A stretch of DNA of 64,000 bases. Source: Mycolicibacterium vaccae NBRC 14118 = CIP 105934. GTDB lineage: Bacteria > Actinomycetota > Actinomycetes > Mycobacteriales > Mycobacteriaceae. Of this stretch, positions 28,571 to 37,853 are shown piece by piece. The DNA lies in the NCBI RefSeq assembly GCF_001552715.1, contig NZ_BCRS01000007.1, forward strand, positions 1-64,000, in the 5' to 3' direction. Numbering within the stretch: position 1 is the first letter of the stretch; the number at the start of each line of letters is the position of its first letter. Both the position numbers and the translations under genes were made by a program. The notes beneath the pieces were generated by a model, which saw only the letters and a list, made by a program, of their open reading frames with translations, did no database searches and was not told the DNA's origin.

Positions 28571-28626
28571 GCGAAATCTACGTTCTGTCGGCCTGACGCG
28601 AAGCCCGCCGCGAACGTGGATCTCGC
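28571..28626. repeat. Intergenic hairpin repeat, copy 3 (diverged)
   Basis: Arms 28571-28585 (GCGAAATCTACGTTC) and 28612-28626 pair with 13 of 15 matches around a 26-base loop. It lies between rpmA and obg within one operon. Arm length, loop length and the CGAAATC...TTC core are like the copies at 5721 and 15575. Confidence 0.6.
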
Positions 28627-28633
28627 GTGAAGG

Positions 28634-28930
28634 TCAGGCCTCGGAAGCCGCTCCGGCGGCGGCGTCGACCGACGGGCGGGTGACGCGCACGACGTTGACG
28701 GTCTTGCGGCCGCGCTTGCTGCCGAACTCGACCGCGCCGGGAGCCGTCGCGAACAACGTGTCGTCGCCGCCGCGGCCGACGTTCACGCCGGGGTGAAAGT
28801 GGGTGCCGCGCTGCCGCACCAGAATCTCGCCGGCCTTGACGACCTGGCCGCCGAACCGCTTGACGCCGAGCCGCTGCGCGTTCGAGTCACGACCGTTGCG
28901 TGAGCTGGAGGCGCCCTTCTTGTGTGCCAT
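28634..28930 (-). CDS. rpmA: 50S ribosomal protein L27
   Basis: 98 residues. Starts [20 protein letters not shown], the near-invariant L27 N-terminus that reaches the peptidyl-transferase centre, and continues with [17 protein letters not shown]. The C-terminal tail, rich in Ala, is longer than in many bacteria but usual in actinobacteria. Downstream of rplU by 17 bases. Confidence 0.97.
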   Translation of the reverse strand: MAHKKGASSSRNGRDSNAQRLGVKRFGGQVVKAGEILVRQRGTHFHPGVNVGRGGDDTLFATAPGAVEFGSKRGRKTVNVVRVTRPSVDAAAGAASEA

Positions 28931-28947
28931 GTCTGTCGCTCCCGTCG

Positions 28948-29271
28948 TTACTTAATGCCGGTGACTTTGAGGACCGTCAGCTGCTGACGGTGACCCTGCC
29001 GCTTGTGGTAGCCGGTCTTGTTCTTGAACTTGTGGATGCGGATCTTGGGGCCCTTGGTGTGCTCAAGCACCTCACCGGTGACCGCGACCTTCTCCAGCGC
29101 CTTCGCGTCGGTGGTCACGTTCGCACCGTCGACGACCAGCGCGACCGGCAGCGAGACCGAGGCGCCGGGCTCGACGTCGAGCTTCTCCACCTTGACGATG
29201 TCGCCGGCCGCGACCTTGTACTGCTTGCCACCGGTCTTGACGATCGCGTACGTGGCTGTTTTGGCTGCCAT
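28948..29271 (-). CDS. rplU: 50S ribosomal protein L21
   Basis: 107 residues. [20 protein letters not shown] and the C-terminal [18 protein letters not shown] define L21. ATG 29271 is chosen; the open frame upstream is Arg/Pro-rich and not conserved. First gene of the rplU-rpmA-obg-proB operon, whose promoter must lie in the 154 bases between it and the end of rne. Confidence 0.97.
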   Translation of the reverse strand: MAAKTATYAIVKTGGKQYKVAAGDIVKVEKLDVEPGASVSLPVALVVDGANVTTDAKALEKVAVTGEVLEHTKGPKIRIHKFKNKTGYHKRQGHRQQLTVLKVTGIK

Positions 29272-29425
29272 CGCTAGGTATCTCCTGCTTTGCGTGCGGG
29301 CGCGCATCACCCGGGGTGTGCGTGCGGGTCTGGGTGGGATCTGATCCCGTCTCCGGCCCGCCGTGGCAGGCCCTGGAGACAACTGGTCAAGGGTACGTGA
29401 CCAGCGGGTAGAGAATCAAACCGCG

Positions 29426-32400
29426 TCAGTCGTTACTGGGCGGACCAGCGGGTCGGGCCGCGGCGCGACGCCGATGCCTGCCCGCCGGACGAGCTGCGAC
29501 GACCGGTTCCGGGTCCTCGTCCTCGTCCTCGTCCTCGTCAGAGTCCTCCTCGTCGTCGTCCTCATCGTCCGAATCATCGTCGTCGTCCGAATCGTCGTCG
29601 TCGGAGTCCTCGTCTGAGTCGTCGTCGGAATCGTCGTCGTCCTCGTCGAGCGGGTCGAGCGGGTCGATTTCGTCGTCGTCATCATCGTCGTCATCGTCGT
29701 CGACGAGGTCGATCTCGTCCTCGTCGTCCGAGTCCTCGTCGTCCGAGTCCTCGTCGTCCGATTCTTCGTCGTCCGATTCTTCGTCGTCTGATTCTTCGTC
29801 GTCGAAGTCGTCGTCGAGCTCGTCGTCGGTGCCGCGGCCGGTCGCCGTTACGGCGGCGTCGGCGTCGATCTCGGCGACCTCCTCCGGCGCCACGCCGGTG
29901 TCGTCGTCCTCGTCCTCGTCCTTGCCGTTGGCCGCGGCCATCGCCTTGAACATCGGATGTTCACCGGGCGAATGCGCCGGCACCTTGGGCACCTGGACTT
30001 CCTGCTCGGGCCGCGCGCCGCGCTTGCCCCGCTTGCTGCGGCGTCCGCCCCCGGAGGGTTCGGTCTTACGGTTGCCGGCGGAGCCCGACGAGGAGTCCAC
30101 CGGGTCACCGTGCAGCACGATGCCGCGCCCTGCGCAGTGGCTGCACGTCGTCGAGAACGCCTCGATCAGGCCGGTGCCGAGCTTCTTGCGGGTCAGCTGC
30201 ACCAGGCCCAGCGAGGTGACCTCTGAAACCTGGTGACGCGTGCGGTCGCGGGCCAGCGCCTCGGTGAGGCGGCGCAGCACCAGGTCGCGGTTGGACTCGA
30301 GCACCATGTCGATGAAGTCGATGACGATGATGCCGCCGATGTCGCGCAACCGCAGCTGCCGGACGATCTCCTCGGCAGCCTCGAGGTTGTTGCGCGTGAC
30401 GGTCTGTTCGAGGTTGCCGCCGGAACCGGTGAACTTCCCGGTGTTGACGTCGACGACCGTCATGGCCTCGGTGCGGTCGATCACCAGGGTGCCGCCCGAG
30501 GGCAGCCACACCTTGCGGTCCATCGCCTTCGCGAGCTGCTCGTCGATGCGGTGCACGGCGAACACATCCGGCCCGTCGGATGAGGCGGGCTCGTACTTCG
30601 TCATCCGCGGGAGCAGCTCGGGGGCGACGGCGTTCACGTAGTCGGTGATCGTCTTCCAGGCGTCCTCGCCGGAGACGGTCAGACCGGTGAAGTCCTCGTT
30701 GAACAGGTCGCGGATCACCTTGACCAGCACGTCGGGCTCTTCGTAGAGCGCGACCGCGGCGCCGGCTTTCTTCTTGGTGATCTCCGCGGCCTTGGCTTCG
30801 ATCTCGGTCCAGCGCTGCTGCAGGCGCTCCACGTCGGAGCGGATGTCCTCTTCCTTGACGCCTTCGGAGGCCGTCCGGATGATCACCCCGGCGTCGGACG
30901 GGACGACCTCGCGCAGGATCTCCTTGAGGCGCTGGCGCTCGGTGTCGGGAAGCTTGCGGCTGATGCCGGTCGACGAGGCGCCCGGCACGTAGACGAGGTA
31001 GCGGCCCGCCAGCGACACCTGGGTGGTCAGCCGGGCGCCCTTGTGCCCGACCGGGTCTTTGCTGACCTGGACCACGACATAGTCGCCTGGTTTGAGGGCC
31101 TGCTCGATCTTGCGCTGCGCACCGCCGAGGCCCGCGGCCTCCCAGTTGACCTCACCGGCGTAGAGCACACCGTTGCGGCCACGGCCGATGTCGACGAACG
31201 CCGCCTCCATCGACGGCAGCACGTTCTGCACGATGCCGAGGTAGATGTTGCCGACCAGCGACGCCGAGGCCGCCGAGGTGACGAAGTGTTCGACGACGAC
31301 ACCGTCTTCGAGCACCGCGATCTGCGTGTAGCGCGCACCCTCGTGCGGCGGTTCGGTGCGGACCTTGTCGCGGACCACCATCATCCGCTCCACCGCTTCC
31401 CGGCGGGCCAGGAACTCGGCCTCGCTCAGGATCGGGGGCCGACGCCGGCCGGCGTCACGGCCGTCCCTGCGCCGCTGCCGTTTGGCTTCCAGCCGGGTCG
31501 AGCCGCTGATCCCCTGGATCTCGTTGTCCGACGACGGCTTGTCGCCGCCCCGGTTCGACTTCCGCGGTTCACGTTCGTGGACGACGGTGTTCGGCGGATC
31601 GTCGGGCGATCCGCTGCTGTCGCCGTCATCGTCGGAGCCGGACTTGCGGCGGCGGCGACGGCGACGCCTGCGGGTGGTGCCGTCACCCCCGGAACCGTCG
31701 TCGTCGCTGCTGTCGTCGTCGGAGTCCTCGTCGGTCTCGGACTTGTCGGTGTCGGCGTCACCGTCGGTGTCGGCGTCCGCCGGTTCGTCGCCGTTCTGCT
31801 CGCCGCGACCGCGTCCACGTCCACGCCGACCACGCCTGCGGCGTTTGGCGGCAGGCCGGCCGGCCTGCTCGTCGTCGCCGTCGGAATCCGCACCGGAGTC
31901 GTCGTCAGAGTCGTCGTCGGAGTCCTCGGACTCGTCGTCACCGTCGTCGAAGTGGTCGTCGAAGCGCACCGGCTTGGGCGCGACGAACAGCGGCAGATAA
32001 TCGGCCGGTTCGCCGGCCGGGGCGGCCGGGATCTCCAGGATCAGCCGGGACTCGGGCTCTTCTTCGACGGGCGGTGCAGTCTCGGGCTCGGGCGTTACCG
32101 CCTCGGGGGTCTCGGGAGCCTCGACCTGGGCAACCTCGGCAGCCTCGGGTTCGGCGACCTGGGGAACCTCGGGTTCGACCTGCGGGGCCTCGGGAATCTC
32201 AGGCTGCGAGGCCTCGGGAGCGTCCGGTTCGGGGGCGGCGAGCACCTCGCGCACCCGGTCGGCCTCCTCGCGACCGATCGTCGAGTGCGCGCTGCGGGCG
32301 CGGCCGTCGAGCTCGATCAGCGCGTCGATGATCCGCCTGCTGGTGGTGCCGAGCACCCGGGCCAGCGAATGGACCCTCAAGCGCTCAGGCGTCGGCGCGT

Positions 32401-32488
32401 CCTTGGGGGGCCCAGACGATTCTGCGGCGAGCCGGGGCTCTTCCGCGGGGTCGTGGGTCGGTGCCTGAAGATTTTCATTGTCGGCCAC
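29426..32488 (-). CDS. rne: Ribonuclease E/G
   Basis: The main mRNA-decay and rRNA-processing endonuclease, 1020 residues. Layout: acidic/alanine N-terminal extension with IPEAPQVEPEVPQVAEPEA-like repeats (about 85-140), Asp-rich then Arg-rich stretch RRRRRRRRK (about 180-330), the S1 domain and catalytic core (about 355-830; IVIDFIDM with the metal-binding aspartates), the zinc-link CSHCAGRG, and a C-terminal tail. That tail contains roughly 110 residues that are almost only Asp, Glu and Ser (repeat DDEESDDEES), ending in an Arg-rich tip. M. tuberculosis RNase E, from memory, is about 950 residues, so this tail is expanded. GTG start with GAGGAGAAT upstream. Confidence 0.95.
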   Translation of the reverse strand: MADNENLQAPTHDPAEEPRLAAESSGPPKDAPTPERLRVHSLARVLGTTSRRIIDALIELDGRARSAHSTIGREEADRVREVLAAPEPDAPEASQPEIPEAPQVEPEVPQVAEPEAAEVAQVEAPETPEAVTPEPETAPPVEEEPESRLILEIPAAPAGEPADYLPLFVAPKPVRFDDHFDDGDDESEDSDDDSDDDSGADSDGDDEQAGRPAAKRRRRGRRGRGRGRGEQNGDEPADADTDGDADTDKSETDEDSDDDSSDDDGSGGDGTTRRRRRRRRRKSGSDDDGDSSGSPDDPPNTVVHEREPRKSNRGGDKPSSDNEIQGISGSTRLEAKRQRRRDGRDAGRRRPPILSEAEFLARREAVERMMVVRDKVRTEPPHEGARYTQIAVLEDGVVVEHFVTSAASASLVGNIYLGIVQNVLPSMEAAFVDIGRGRNGVLYAGEVNWEAAGLGGAQRKIEQALKPGDYVVVQVSKDPVGHKGARLTTQVSLAGRYLVYVPGASSTGISRKLPDTERQRLKEILREVVPSDAGVIIRTASEGVKEEDIRSDVERLQQRWTEIEAKAAEITKKKAGAAVALYEEPDVLVKVIRDLFNEDFTGLTVSGEDAWKTITDYVNAVAPELLPRMTKYEPASSDGPDVFAVHRIDEQLAKAMDRKVWLPSGGTLVIDRTEAMTVVDVNTGKFTGSGGNLEQTVTRNNLEAAEEIVRQLRLRDIGGIIVIDFIDMVLESNRDLVLRRLTEALARDRTRHQVSEVTSLGLVQLTRKKLGTGLIEAFSTTCSHCAGRGIVLHGDPVDSSSGSAGNRKTEPSGGGRRSKRGKRGARPEQEVQVPKVPAHSPGEHPMFKAMAAANGKDEDEDDDTGVAPEEVAEIDADAAVTATGRGTDDELDDDFDDEESDDEESDDEESDDEDSDDEDSDDEDEIDLVDDDDDDDDDDEIDPLDPLDEDDDDSDDDSDEDSDDDDSDDDDDSDDEDDDEEDSDEDEDEDEDPEPVVAARPAGRHRRRAAARPAGPPSND

Positions 32489-32798
32489 GTATTCTCCTCA
32501 AGCCCCCGGGCGCGTCATGGGCTGACGCGGCCACGCGAGGGCTTTTTGCGTTTGTATCCGGGCTAGCTGCTCCCGGACGTCCTATGGTCTTGCTCCGAGC
32601 GATCCCGGAGGAACGAACTCGGTGCCGGTCTGAATGATGGCTGGACGCTCCGCGCCCTCCCGCGGGTAAGCGGTGGTCGCGCTGTCGAAGTCTTCATTCG
32701 GATGGTCAGCCCGGGTTGTAAGGCCGATCACCCGCGACCAGTATCCCACACGCCGGAGAGTGCCCCGCGAACGCGGGGCCGCTCGGGTCGGGAGACTG
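32489..32798. other. Intergenic region: rne leader and ndk terminator
   Basis: 310 bases with no convincing gene. The end next to rne probably holds its promoter and a long untranslated leader, as reported for mycobacterial rne. The end next to ndk holds a short perfect hairpin (32762-32779). No riboswitch class was recognised. Confidence 0.6.
32762..32779 (-). terminator. Hairpin downstream of ndk
   Basis: GCCCCGC, four-base loop, GCGGGGC: an exact 7-base stem 20 bases after the ndk stop. There is no T-run, so this is a mycobacterial-style tail-less terminator candidate rather than a classical one. Confidence 0.5.
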
Positions 32799-33209
32799 TC
32801 AGAGGCCGGGGAACCAGAGGTCGATTTCGCGGGCGGCCGAATCCGCCGAATCCGACCCGTGCACCAGGTTGAACTGGGTCTCCAGGCCGAGGTCCCCGCG
32901 GATGGTGCCGGGGGTTGCCTTCTCGACGGGATCGGTCCCGCCGGCCAGCTGACGGAACGCCGCGATGGCCCGCGGGCCTTCCAGGACGGCCGCGACCACG
33001 GGCCCCGAAGTGATGAACTCCAGCAGCGACGGGAAGAACGGCTTCCCCTCGTGTTCGGCGTAGTGGGCGCGGGCGAGGTCGTCGCTGACGTTCTTCAGCT
33101 CCAGCGCAGCAATGGTCAGGCCTTTGGCTTCGATCCGGCCGATGATCTCGCCGATGAGGTGGCGCTGCACGCCGTCGGGCTTGATCAGGACGAGAGTTCG
33201 CTCAGTCAC
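32799..33209 (-). CDS. ndk: Nucleoside diphosphate kinase
   Basis: 136 residues, exactly the M. tuberculosis length. It starts with GTG at 33209 ([12 protein letters not shown]); an upstream frame extension is not conserved. The phosphorylated histidine lies in [13 protein letters not shown]. Balances nucleoside triphosphate pools. Ten bases downstream of the DUF4233 gene in the valS-folC-DUF4233-ndk operon. Confidence 0.96.
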   Translation of the reverse strand: MTERTLVLIKPDGVQRHLIGEIIGRIEAKGLTIAALELKNVSDDLARAHYAEHEGKPFFPSLLEFITSGPVVAAVLEGPRAIAAFRQLAGGTDPVEKATPGTIRGDLGLETQFNLVHGSDSADSAAREIDLWFPGL

Positions 33210-33219
33210 GACGCACAGA

Positions 33220-33603
33220 CTAGTCGTCGCCCCGCTGCTGCCCGGGAAGCAGCCCTCGCTTCTGCCGGCGCAGCACCTCCGCACGCAGGTAGGCGATCAG
33301 CAGCCAGACCACCAGGAACAGCACACCGATGAAACCCACGCCCGGATAGAGCAGCCAGCCGGCGACGAGGATGAGCTGCACGCCCAGGTTGGCCCAGATC
33401 GCCCACGGACGTCCCTGCAGGCCCGCCATGAGCACGAGCAGCAGCGCGAAACCGACCACATAACCAGTGGAAACGGGGGTGAGCCCGGGCCCGACCGCGC
33501 CGACGACCGGCAGTGCGAGCAGCACGACGATGGCCTCCAGGATCAGAGTCCCCGCCATCACCCCCCGGAAGCTCTTCCACGGATCGGGCGGCTGCTGCGT
33601 CAT
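33220..33603 (-). CDS. DUF4233 small membrane protein
   Basis: 127 residues with four predicted membrane helices ([67 protein letters not shown]) and a basic C-terminal tail. Corresponds in position to Rv2446c. It overlaps the folC stop (ATGA) and is conserved between folC and ndk in actinobacteria. Function unknown. Confidence 0.9.
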   Translation of the reverse strand: MTQQPPDPWKSFRGVMAGTLILEAIVVLLALPVVGAVGPGLTPVSTGYVVGFALLLVLMAGLQGRPWAIWANLGVQLILVAGWLLYPGVGFIGVLFLVVWLLIAYLRAEVLRRQKRGLLPGQQRGDD

Positions 33604-35030
33604 GCGGGGTCCTTTCCGAACAGGGTCCGCGCGGCGCCCGCGGTGACGACAGAGCCGGTGATGACGATGCCGGCACCGCTGAGGCCCGCGCCGTCACCGT
33701 CGCTACCGGAATCCTCGACCAGCGCGGTGGCGGTCTCGATCGCGTCGGGCAGCGTGGACGCGGTGATCACGCGTTCGGGACCGAAGATCTCCTCGGCCTT
33801 GACCGCCAGCGCGGCCACCTCCAGCGCCCGCGGTGACCCGTTGTGGGTCACCACGATCTGGTCGAGCACAGGTTCGAGCGCGGCCAGGATCCCGTCCACG
33901 TCCTTGTCCCCCATCACCGAGACGACGCCGACGAGATACCGGAAGTCGAACTCGTCGCGCAGCGCCTCGGCAAGCGCCAGCGCCCCACCGGGGTTGTGTG
34001 CGGCATCGATGAAAACCGTTGGCGCACTGCGCATGCGTTCCAACCGGCCGGGTGAGGTGACGGCCGCGAAGCCGGCCCGCACCGCGTCCACGTCGAGTTG
34101 GCGGTCGGCTCCGGCGCCGAAGAACGCCTCGACGGCGGCAAGCGCCAGCACCGCGTTGTGCGCCTGATGTTCACCGTGCAACGGCAGGAAGATCTCTTCG
34201 TAGACGCCACCGAGCCCCTGCAACCGGAGCAGCTGCCCGCCGATGGCGACCTGACGGCCCAGCACCGCGAACTCCGAATCCTCGCGCGCCACAGCCGCAT
34301 CCGAGCGCACCGCCTGGGCCAGCAGCACCTCCATGGCCTCGGGAACCTGCCGCGCCAGCACGGCGACGGTGTCGGTCGGCACCAGGTCGTCGGCCTGGCG
34401 GGTGATGATTCCGGCCTTCTCCCCGGCGATCTCGGCGATCGTGTCACCGAGGTAGTCGGTGTGGTCCACCCCGATCGGGGTGATGACCGCGACCGGTGCG
34501 TTCACCACGTTCGTCGCGTCCCAGCGACCACCGAGCCCGACCTCGACGACGGCGACGTCGATGGGCGCGTCGGCGAAAGCCGCGAACGCCATCGCGGTGA
34601 CGACTTCGAACTTGCTCATCCTCGGGCCCGGCCCGTCACCGAGCACCCCTGCCTCGGACTGCTGGTCGACAAGCTCGACGAACGGCTCGATCTCCCGGTA
34701 GGTCTCGACATAGGCGGCCGGGCTGATCGGCTTGCCGTCGATGGAGATGCGCTCGACGGCGGACTGCAGATGCGGGCTGGTCGTGCGTCCGGTGCGCCGG
34801 TGCAGCGCGGTCAGCAACGAGTCGACCATCCTGGCGACCGAGGTCTTGCCGTTGGTCCCGGCGATGTGGATCGAGGGATACCCCCGCTGGGGTGACCCGA
34901 GCAGTTCCAGCAGCGCCGAGATCCGCGCCGTGCTGGGCTCGATCTTGGTCTCCGGCCACCGCTGGTCGAGCAGATGTTCGACCTGCAGCAGCGCGGCGAC
35001 CTCGTCGGGCGTGGGTTCGGCCGGGCTCAT
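33600..35030 (-). CDS. folC: Folylpolyglutamate synthase / dihydrofolate synthase
   Basis: 476 residues. The Mur-ligase-type ATP loop is HIAGTNGKTSVARM, followed by TGRTTSPHLQ, VVEVGLGGRWDATN and FIDAAHNPGGA. Adds glutamate to dihydropteroate and folates. The frame remains open upstream, but ATG 35030 (MSPAEPTPDEVAALL) gives the family length and avoids overlapping valS, whose stop is 25 bases upstream. Confidence 0.94.
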   Translation of the reverse strand: MSPAEPTPDEVAALLQVEHLLDQRWPETKIEPSTARISALLELLGSPQRGYPSIHIAGTNGKTSVARMVDSLLTALHRRTGRTTSPHLQSAVERISIDGKPISPAAYVETYREIEPFVELVDQQSEAGVLGDGPGPRMSKFEVVTAMAFAAFADAPIDVAVVEVGLGGRWDATNVVNAPVAVITPIGVDHTDYLGDTIAEIAGEKAGIITRQADDLVPTDTVAVLARQVPEAMEVLLAQAVRSDAAVAREDSEFAVLGRQVAIGGQLLRLQGLGGVYEEIFLPLHGEHQAHNAVLALAAVEAFFGAGADRQLDVDAVRAGFAAVTSPGRLERMRSAPTVFIDAAHNPGGALALAEALRDEFDFRYLVGVVSVMGDKDVDGILAALEPVLDQIVVTHNGSPRALEVAALAVKAEEIFGPERVITASTLPDAIETATALVEDSGSDGDGAGLSGAGIVITGSVVTAGAARTLFGKDPA

Positions 35031-35055
35031 CGTCGCCGCCCCGGCACGAGGGCGC

Positions 35056-37773
35056 TCATCGGGGCAGTCCGGCCAGGCGGGCGGTGATCCGGTCGACTTC
35101 CTCGCGCGCCACCTGCTGGCGTCCCCGGATCTTGTCGACCACCTCCGCGGGCGCCTTGCCCAGGAACGCGTCGTTGCCCAGCTTGGCGGTGGTGCCCGCC
35201 AACTCCTTCTCCGCGGCCGCCAGATCCTTCTCCAGACGGCGACGTTCGGCGGCCACATCGACGGTGCCCGAGGTGTCCACCTCGACCACCACCGTGCCAC
35301 CCGACAGTCGCACCTCGACCGATGCGGACGCGGTGAAGCCCTCATCACCCTCGGTCAGCCAGGCCAGCGCGCGCACCGCCGGGACATGGGCGTCCAGACC
35401 CGCGGTGTCGATGCCGGACAACCGGGCAGGCACCCGCTGGCGGTCGGCCAGACCCTGATCGCTGCGGAACCGGCGCACCTCGGTGATCAACTTCTGGGTG
35501 TCGGCGATCCGTTGTGCGGCAGCCTGATCCAGCGCGTATCCGGTGGGCGTGGGCCAGTCCGCGACGACCAGTGACTCCACATTTCCCGTCGCTTCGCTCG
35601 CGCCGGCCCGCCCGGTCAGGGCCTTCCACAGCACCTCGGTGACGAACGGCATGACCGGGTGCAGAAGCTTGAGCAGCACATCGAGCACGGTGGCCAACAC
35701 GGCCGTGGTGTGCGAGAAACCTTCACCCAGTTGCACTTTGGCAAGCTCGACATACCAGTCGCAGAACTCGTCCCAGGCGAAGTGGTACAGCGCCTCGCAG
35801 GCCCGACTGAACTCGTAGCCGTCCAGCGTCACATCCACCTCGGCGCGGACCTCTTCGAGCCGGCCGAGGATCCACCGGTCGGCGTCGGTCAGTTCGGCCA
35901 CCGGCGGCAATGGCGCGGGGCTGGCGCCGTTGAGCAGCGCGAAGCGGGTCGCGTTGAACAGCTTGGTCGCGAAGTTGCGCGACGCGCGTGCGTGGTCTTC
36001 GCCGATGGCCAGGTCGCCGCCGGGGCTCGCGCCGCGGGCCAGCGTGAAGCGCAGCGCATCGGCGCCGAACTTCTCCACCCAGTCCAGCGGGTCGATGCCG
36101 TTGCCGCGGGACTTGCTCATCTTGCGGCCGAACTCGTCGCGGATCAGACCGTGCAGGAACACGTTCTCGAACGGCACCTGAGGGCGCGCGCTCTTCGTCG
36201 CCGCGTCACCGGTGATGGCGGGGTCGTCGCCGACGAAGGTGCCGAACATCATCATCCGGGCCACCCAGAAGAACAGGATGTCGTAGCCGGTGACCAGCAC
36301 GGACGTCGGGTAGAACTTCGCCAGGTCGGCGGTGCGGTCGGGCCAGCCCATCGTCGAGAAGGGCCACAGCGCCGAGCTGAACCAGGTGTCCAGCACGTCC
36401 GGGTCCTGCTCCCAGCCCTCCGGCGGTGTCTCGTCGGGTCCGACGCAGACCGTCTCGCCGTTGGGGCCGTGCCAGATCGGGATGCGGTGACCCCACCACA
36501 GCTGGCGCGAGATGCACCAGTCGTGCATGTTGTCGACCCAGGAGAACCACCGCGGCTCCAGGCTCGCCGGATGAATCACGGTGTCGCCGTGACGAACCGC
36601 ATCGCCTGCGGCCTTGGCCAGCGACTCCACCTTCACCCACCACTGCAGGCTGAGCCTGGGCTCGATCGGTTCGCCGCTGCGCTCGGAGTGCCCGACGCTG
36701 TGCAGATAGGGCCGCTTCTCGGCGACGATGCGGCCCTGCTCGGCCAGCGCCTCGCGGACCGCGACCCGCGCGGCGAAGCGGTCCATCCCGTCGAACTGGG
36801 TTCCGGTGTCGCAGATCCGGCCCTTGGTGTCGAGGATGGACGGCATCGGCAGCTGGTGACGCAGACCGATCTCGAAGTCGTTGGGATCGTGTGCAGGCGT
36901 GACTTTCACGGCGCCGGTGCCGAATTCGGGATCGACATGGGAGTCGGCGACGACGACGATGTCGCGGTCCAGGAACGGGTGCGGCAGCGTCGTGCCGACC
37001 AGCGATCGGTACCGGTCGTCGTCGGGGTGCACCGCGATAGCGGTGTCGCCGAGCATCGTCTCCAAGCGGGTGGTGGCCACCACGATGTGTGGTTGCGCGT
37101 CGTCCATCGAGCCGTATCGGAAGCTCACCAGCTCGCCCTCGACGTCCTCGTACTTCACCTCGAGGTCCGAGATCGCGGTCTCCAGCACTGGTGACCAGTT
37201 CACCAGCCGCTCCGCCTGGTAGATCAGGCCGGCGTCGTAGAGCCGTTTGAAGATGGTGCGTACGGCGCGGGACAGGCCCTCGTCCATCGTGAAGCGGTCG
37301 CGGCTCCAGTCCACGCCGTCGCCGAGCCTGCGCATCTGGGCGCCGATGGTGCCGCCCGACTCGCGCTTCCAGTCCCAGACCTTCTCGATGAACTGTTCGC
37401 GACCGAGGTCCTCCTTGGTCGTCCCGGCCGCCGCCAGTTGCTTCTCGACCAGGGTCTGGGTGGCGATGCCTGCGTGGTCCATGCCGGGCAACCAGAGCAC
37501 CTCGTAGCCCTGCATGCGTTTGCGCCGGGTCAGCGCGTCCATCAGTGTGTGGTCCAGCGCGTGACCCATGTGCAGGCTGCCGGTGACGTTCGGCGGCGGC
37601 AGCACGATCGAGTACGGCGGCTTGTCGCTGGCGGGATCGGCGGTGAAGTAGCCCGCCTCGACCCAGCCGTCGTAGAGGTCTGCCTCGACCGCCCCCGGAT
37701 CCCAGGACTTGGGCAGGGCGTCGAGCTCGGGGAGGCGCCGGGCGTCGTCGGCGGCATCGGGCTGGGAGGTCAC
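35056..37773 (-). CDS. valS: Valyl-tRNA synthetase
   Basis: 905 residues, class I synthetase with HIGH-type motif [11 protein letters not shown] (about 65-75), the large CP1 editing domain, KMSKS at the catalytic loop ([11 protein letters not shown]), an anticodon-binding domain, and a C-terminal coiled coil ([18 protein letters not shown]) that contacts tRNA. GTG start at 37773. First gene of the operon with folC, DUF4233 and ndk. Confidence 0.97.
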   Translation of the reverse strand: MTSQPDAADDARRLPELDALPKSWDPGAVEADLYDGWVEAGYFTADPASDKPPYSIVLPPPNVTGSLHMGHALDHTLMDALTRRKRMQGYEVLWLPGMDHAGIATQTLVEKQLAAAGTTKEDLGREQFIEKVWDWKRESGGTIGAQMRRLGDGVDWSRDRFTMDEGLSRAVRTIFKRLYDAGLIYQAERLVNWSPVLETAISDLEVKYEDVEGELVSFRYGSMDDAQPHIVVATTRLETMLGDTAIAVHPDDDRYRSLVGTTLPHPFLDRDIVVVADSHVDPEFGTGAVKVTPAHDPNDFEIGLRHQLPMPSILDTKGRICDTGTQFDGMDRFAARVAVREALAEQGRIVAEKRPYLHSVGHSERSGEPIEPRLSLQWWVKVESLAKAAGDAVRHGDTVIHPASLEPRWFSWVDNMHDWCISRQLWWGHRIPIWHGPNGETVCVGPDETPPEGWEQDPDVLDTWFSSALWPFSTMGWPDRTADLAKFYPTSVLVTGYDILFFWVARMMMFGTFVGDDPAITGDAATKSARPQVPFENVFLHGLIRDEFGRKMSKSRGNGIDPLDWVEKFGADALRFTLARGASPGGDLAIGEDHARASRNFATKLFNATRFALLNGASPAPLPPVAELTDADRWILGRLEEVRAEVDVTLDGYEFSRACEALYHFAWDEFCDWYVELAKVQLGEGFSHTTAVLATVLDVLLKLLHPVMPFVTEVLWKALTGRAGASEATGNVESLVVADWPTPTGYALDQAAAQRIADTQKLITEVRRFRSDQGLADRQRVPARLSGIDTAGLDAHVPAVRALAWLTEGDEGFTASASVEVRLSGGTVVVEVDTSGTVDVAAERRRLEKDLAAAEKELAGTTAKLGNDAFLGKAPAEVVDKIRGRQQVAREEVDRITARLAGLPR

Positions 37774-37853
37774 CGAGCCATTCTAGGAAGCGTCCGCGGG
37801 CGGCTTCGTCCCGCCCGACGGGCGCAGGCCCGAATCGTGGCGGCCCGGTGGGG

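Noticed and set aside
29500-29830. Simple-sequence repeat as a stand-alone satellite or CRISPR-like array
   Set aside because: The repeat keeps the rne reading frame and encodes its acidic tail; no spacers are present.
31043-32566. Long open frame antisense to rne
   Set aside because: It mirrors the GC-biased, repeat-rich RNase E gene, has valine/glycine-biased low-complexity translation and no family features.
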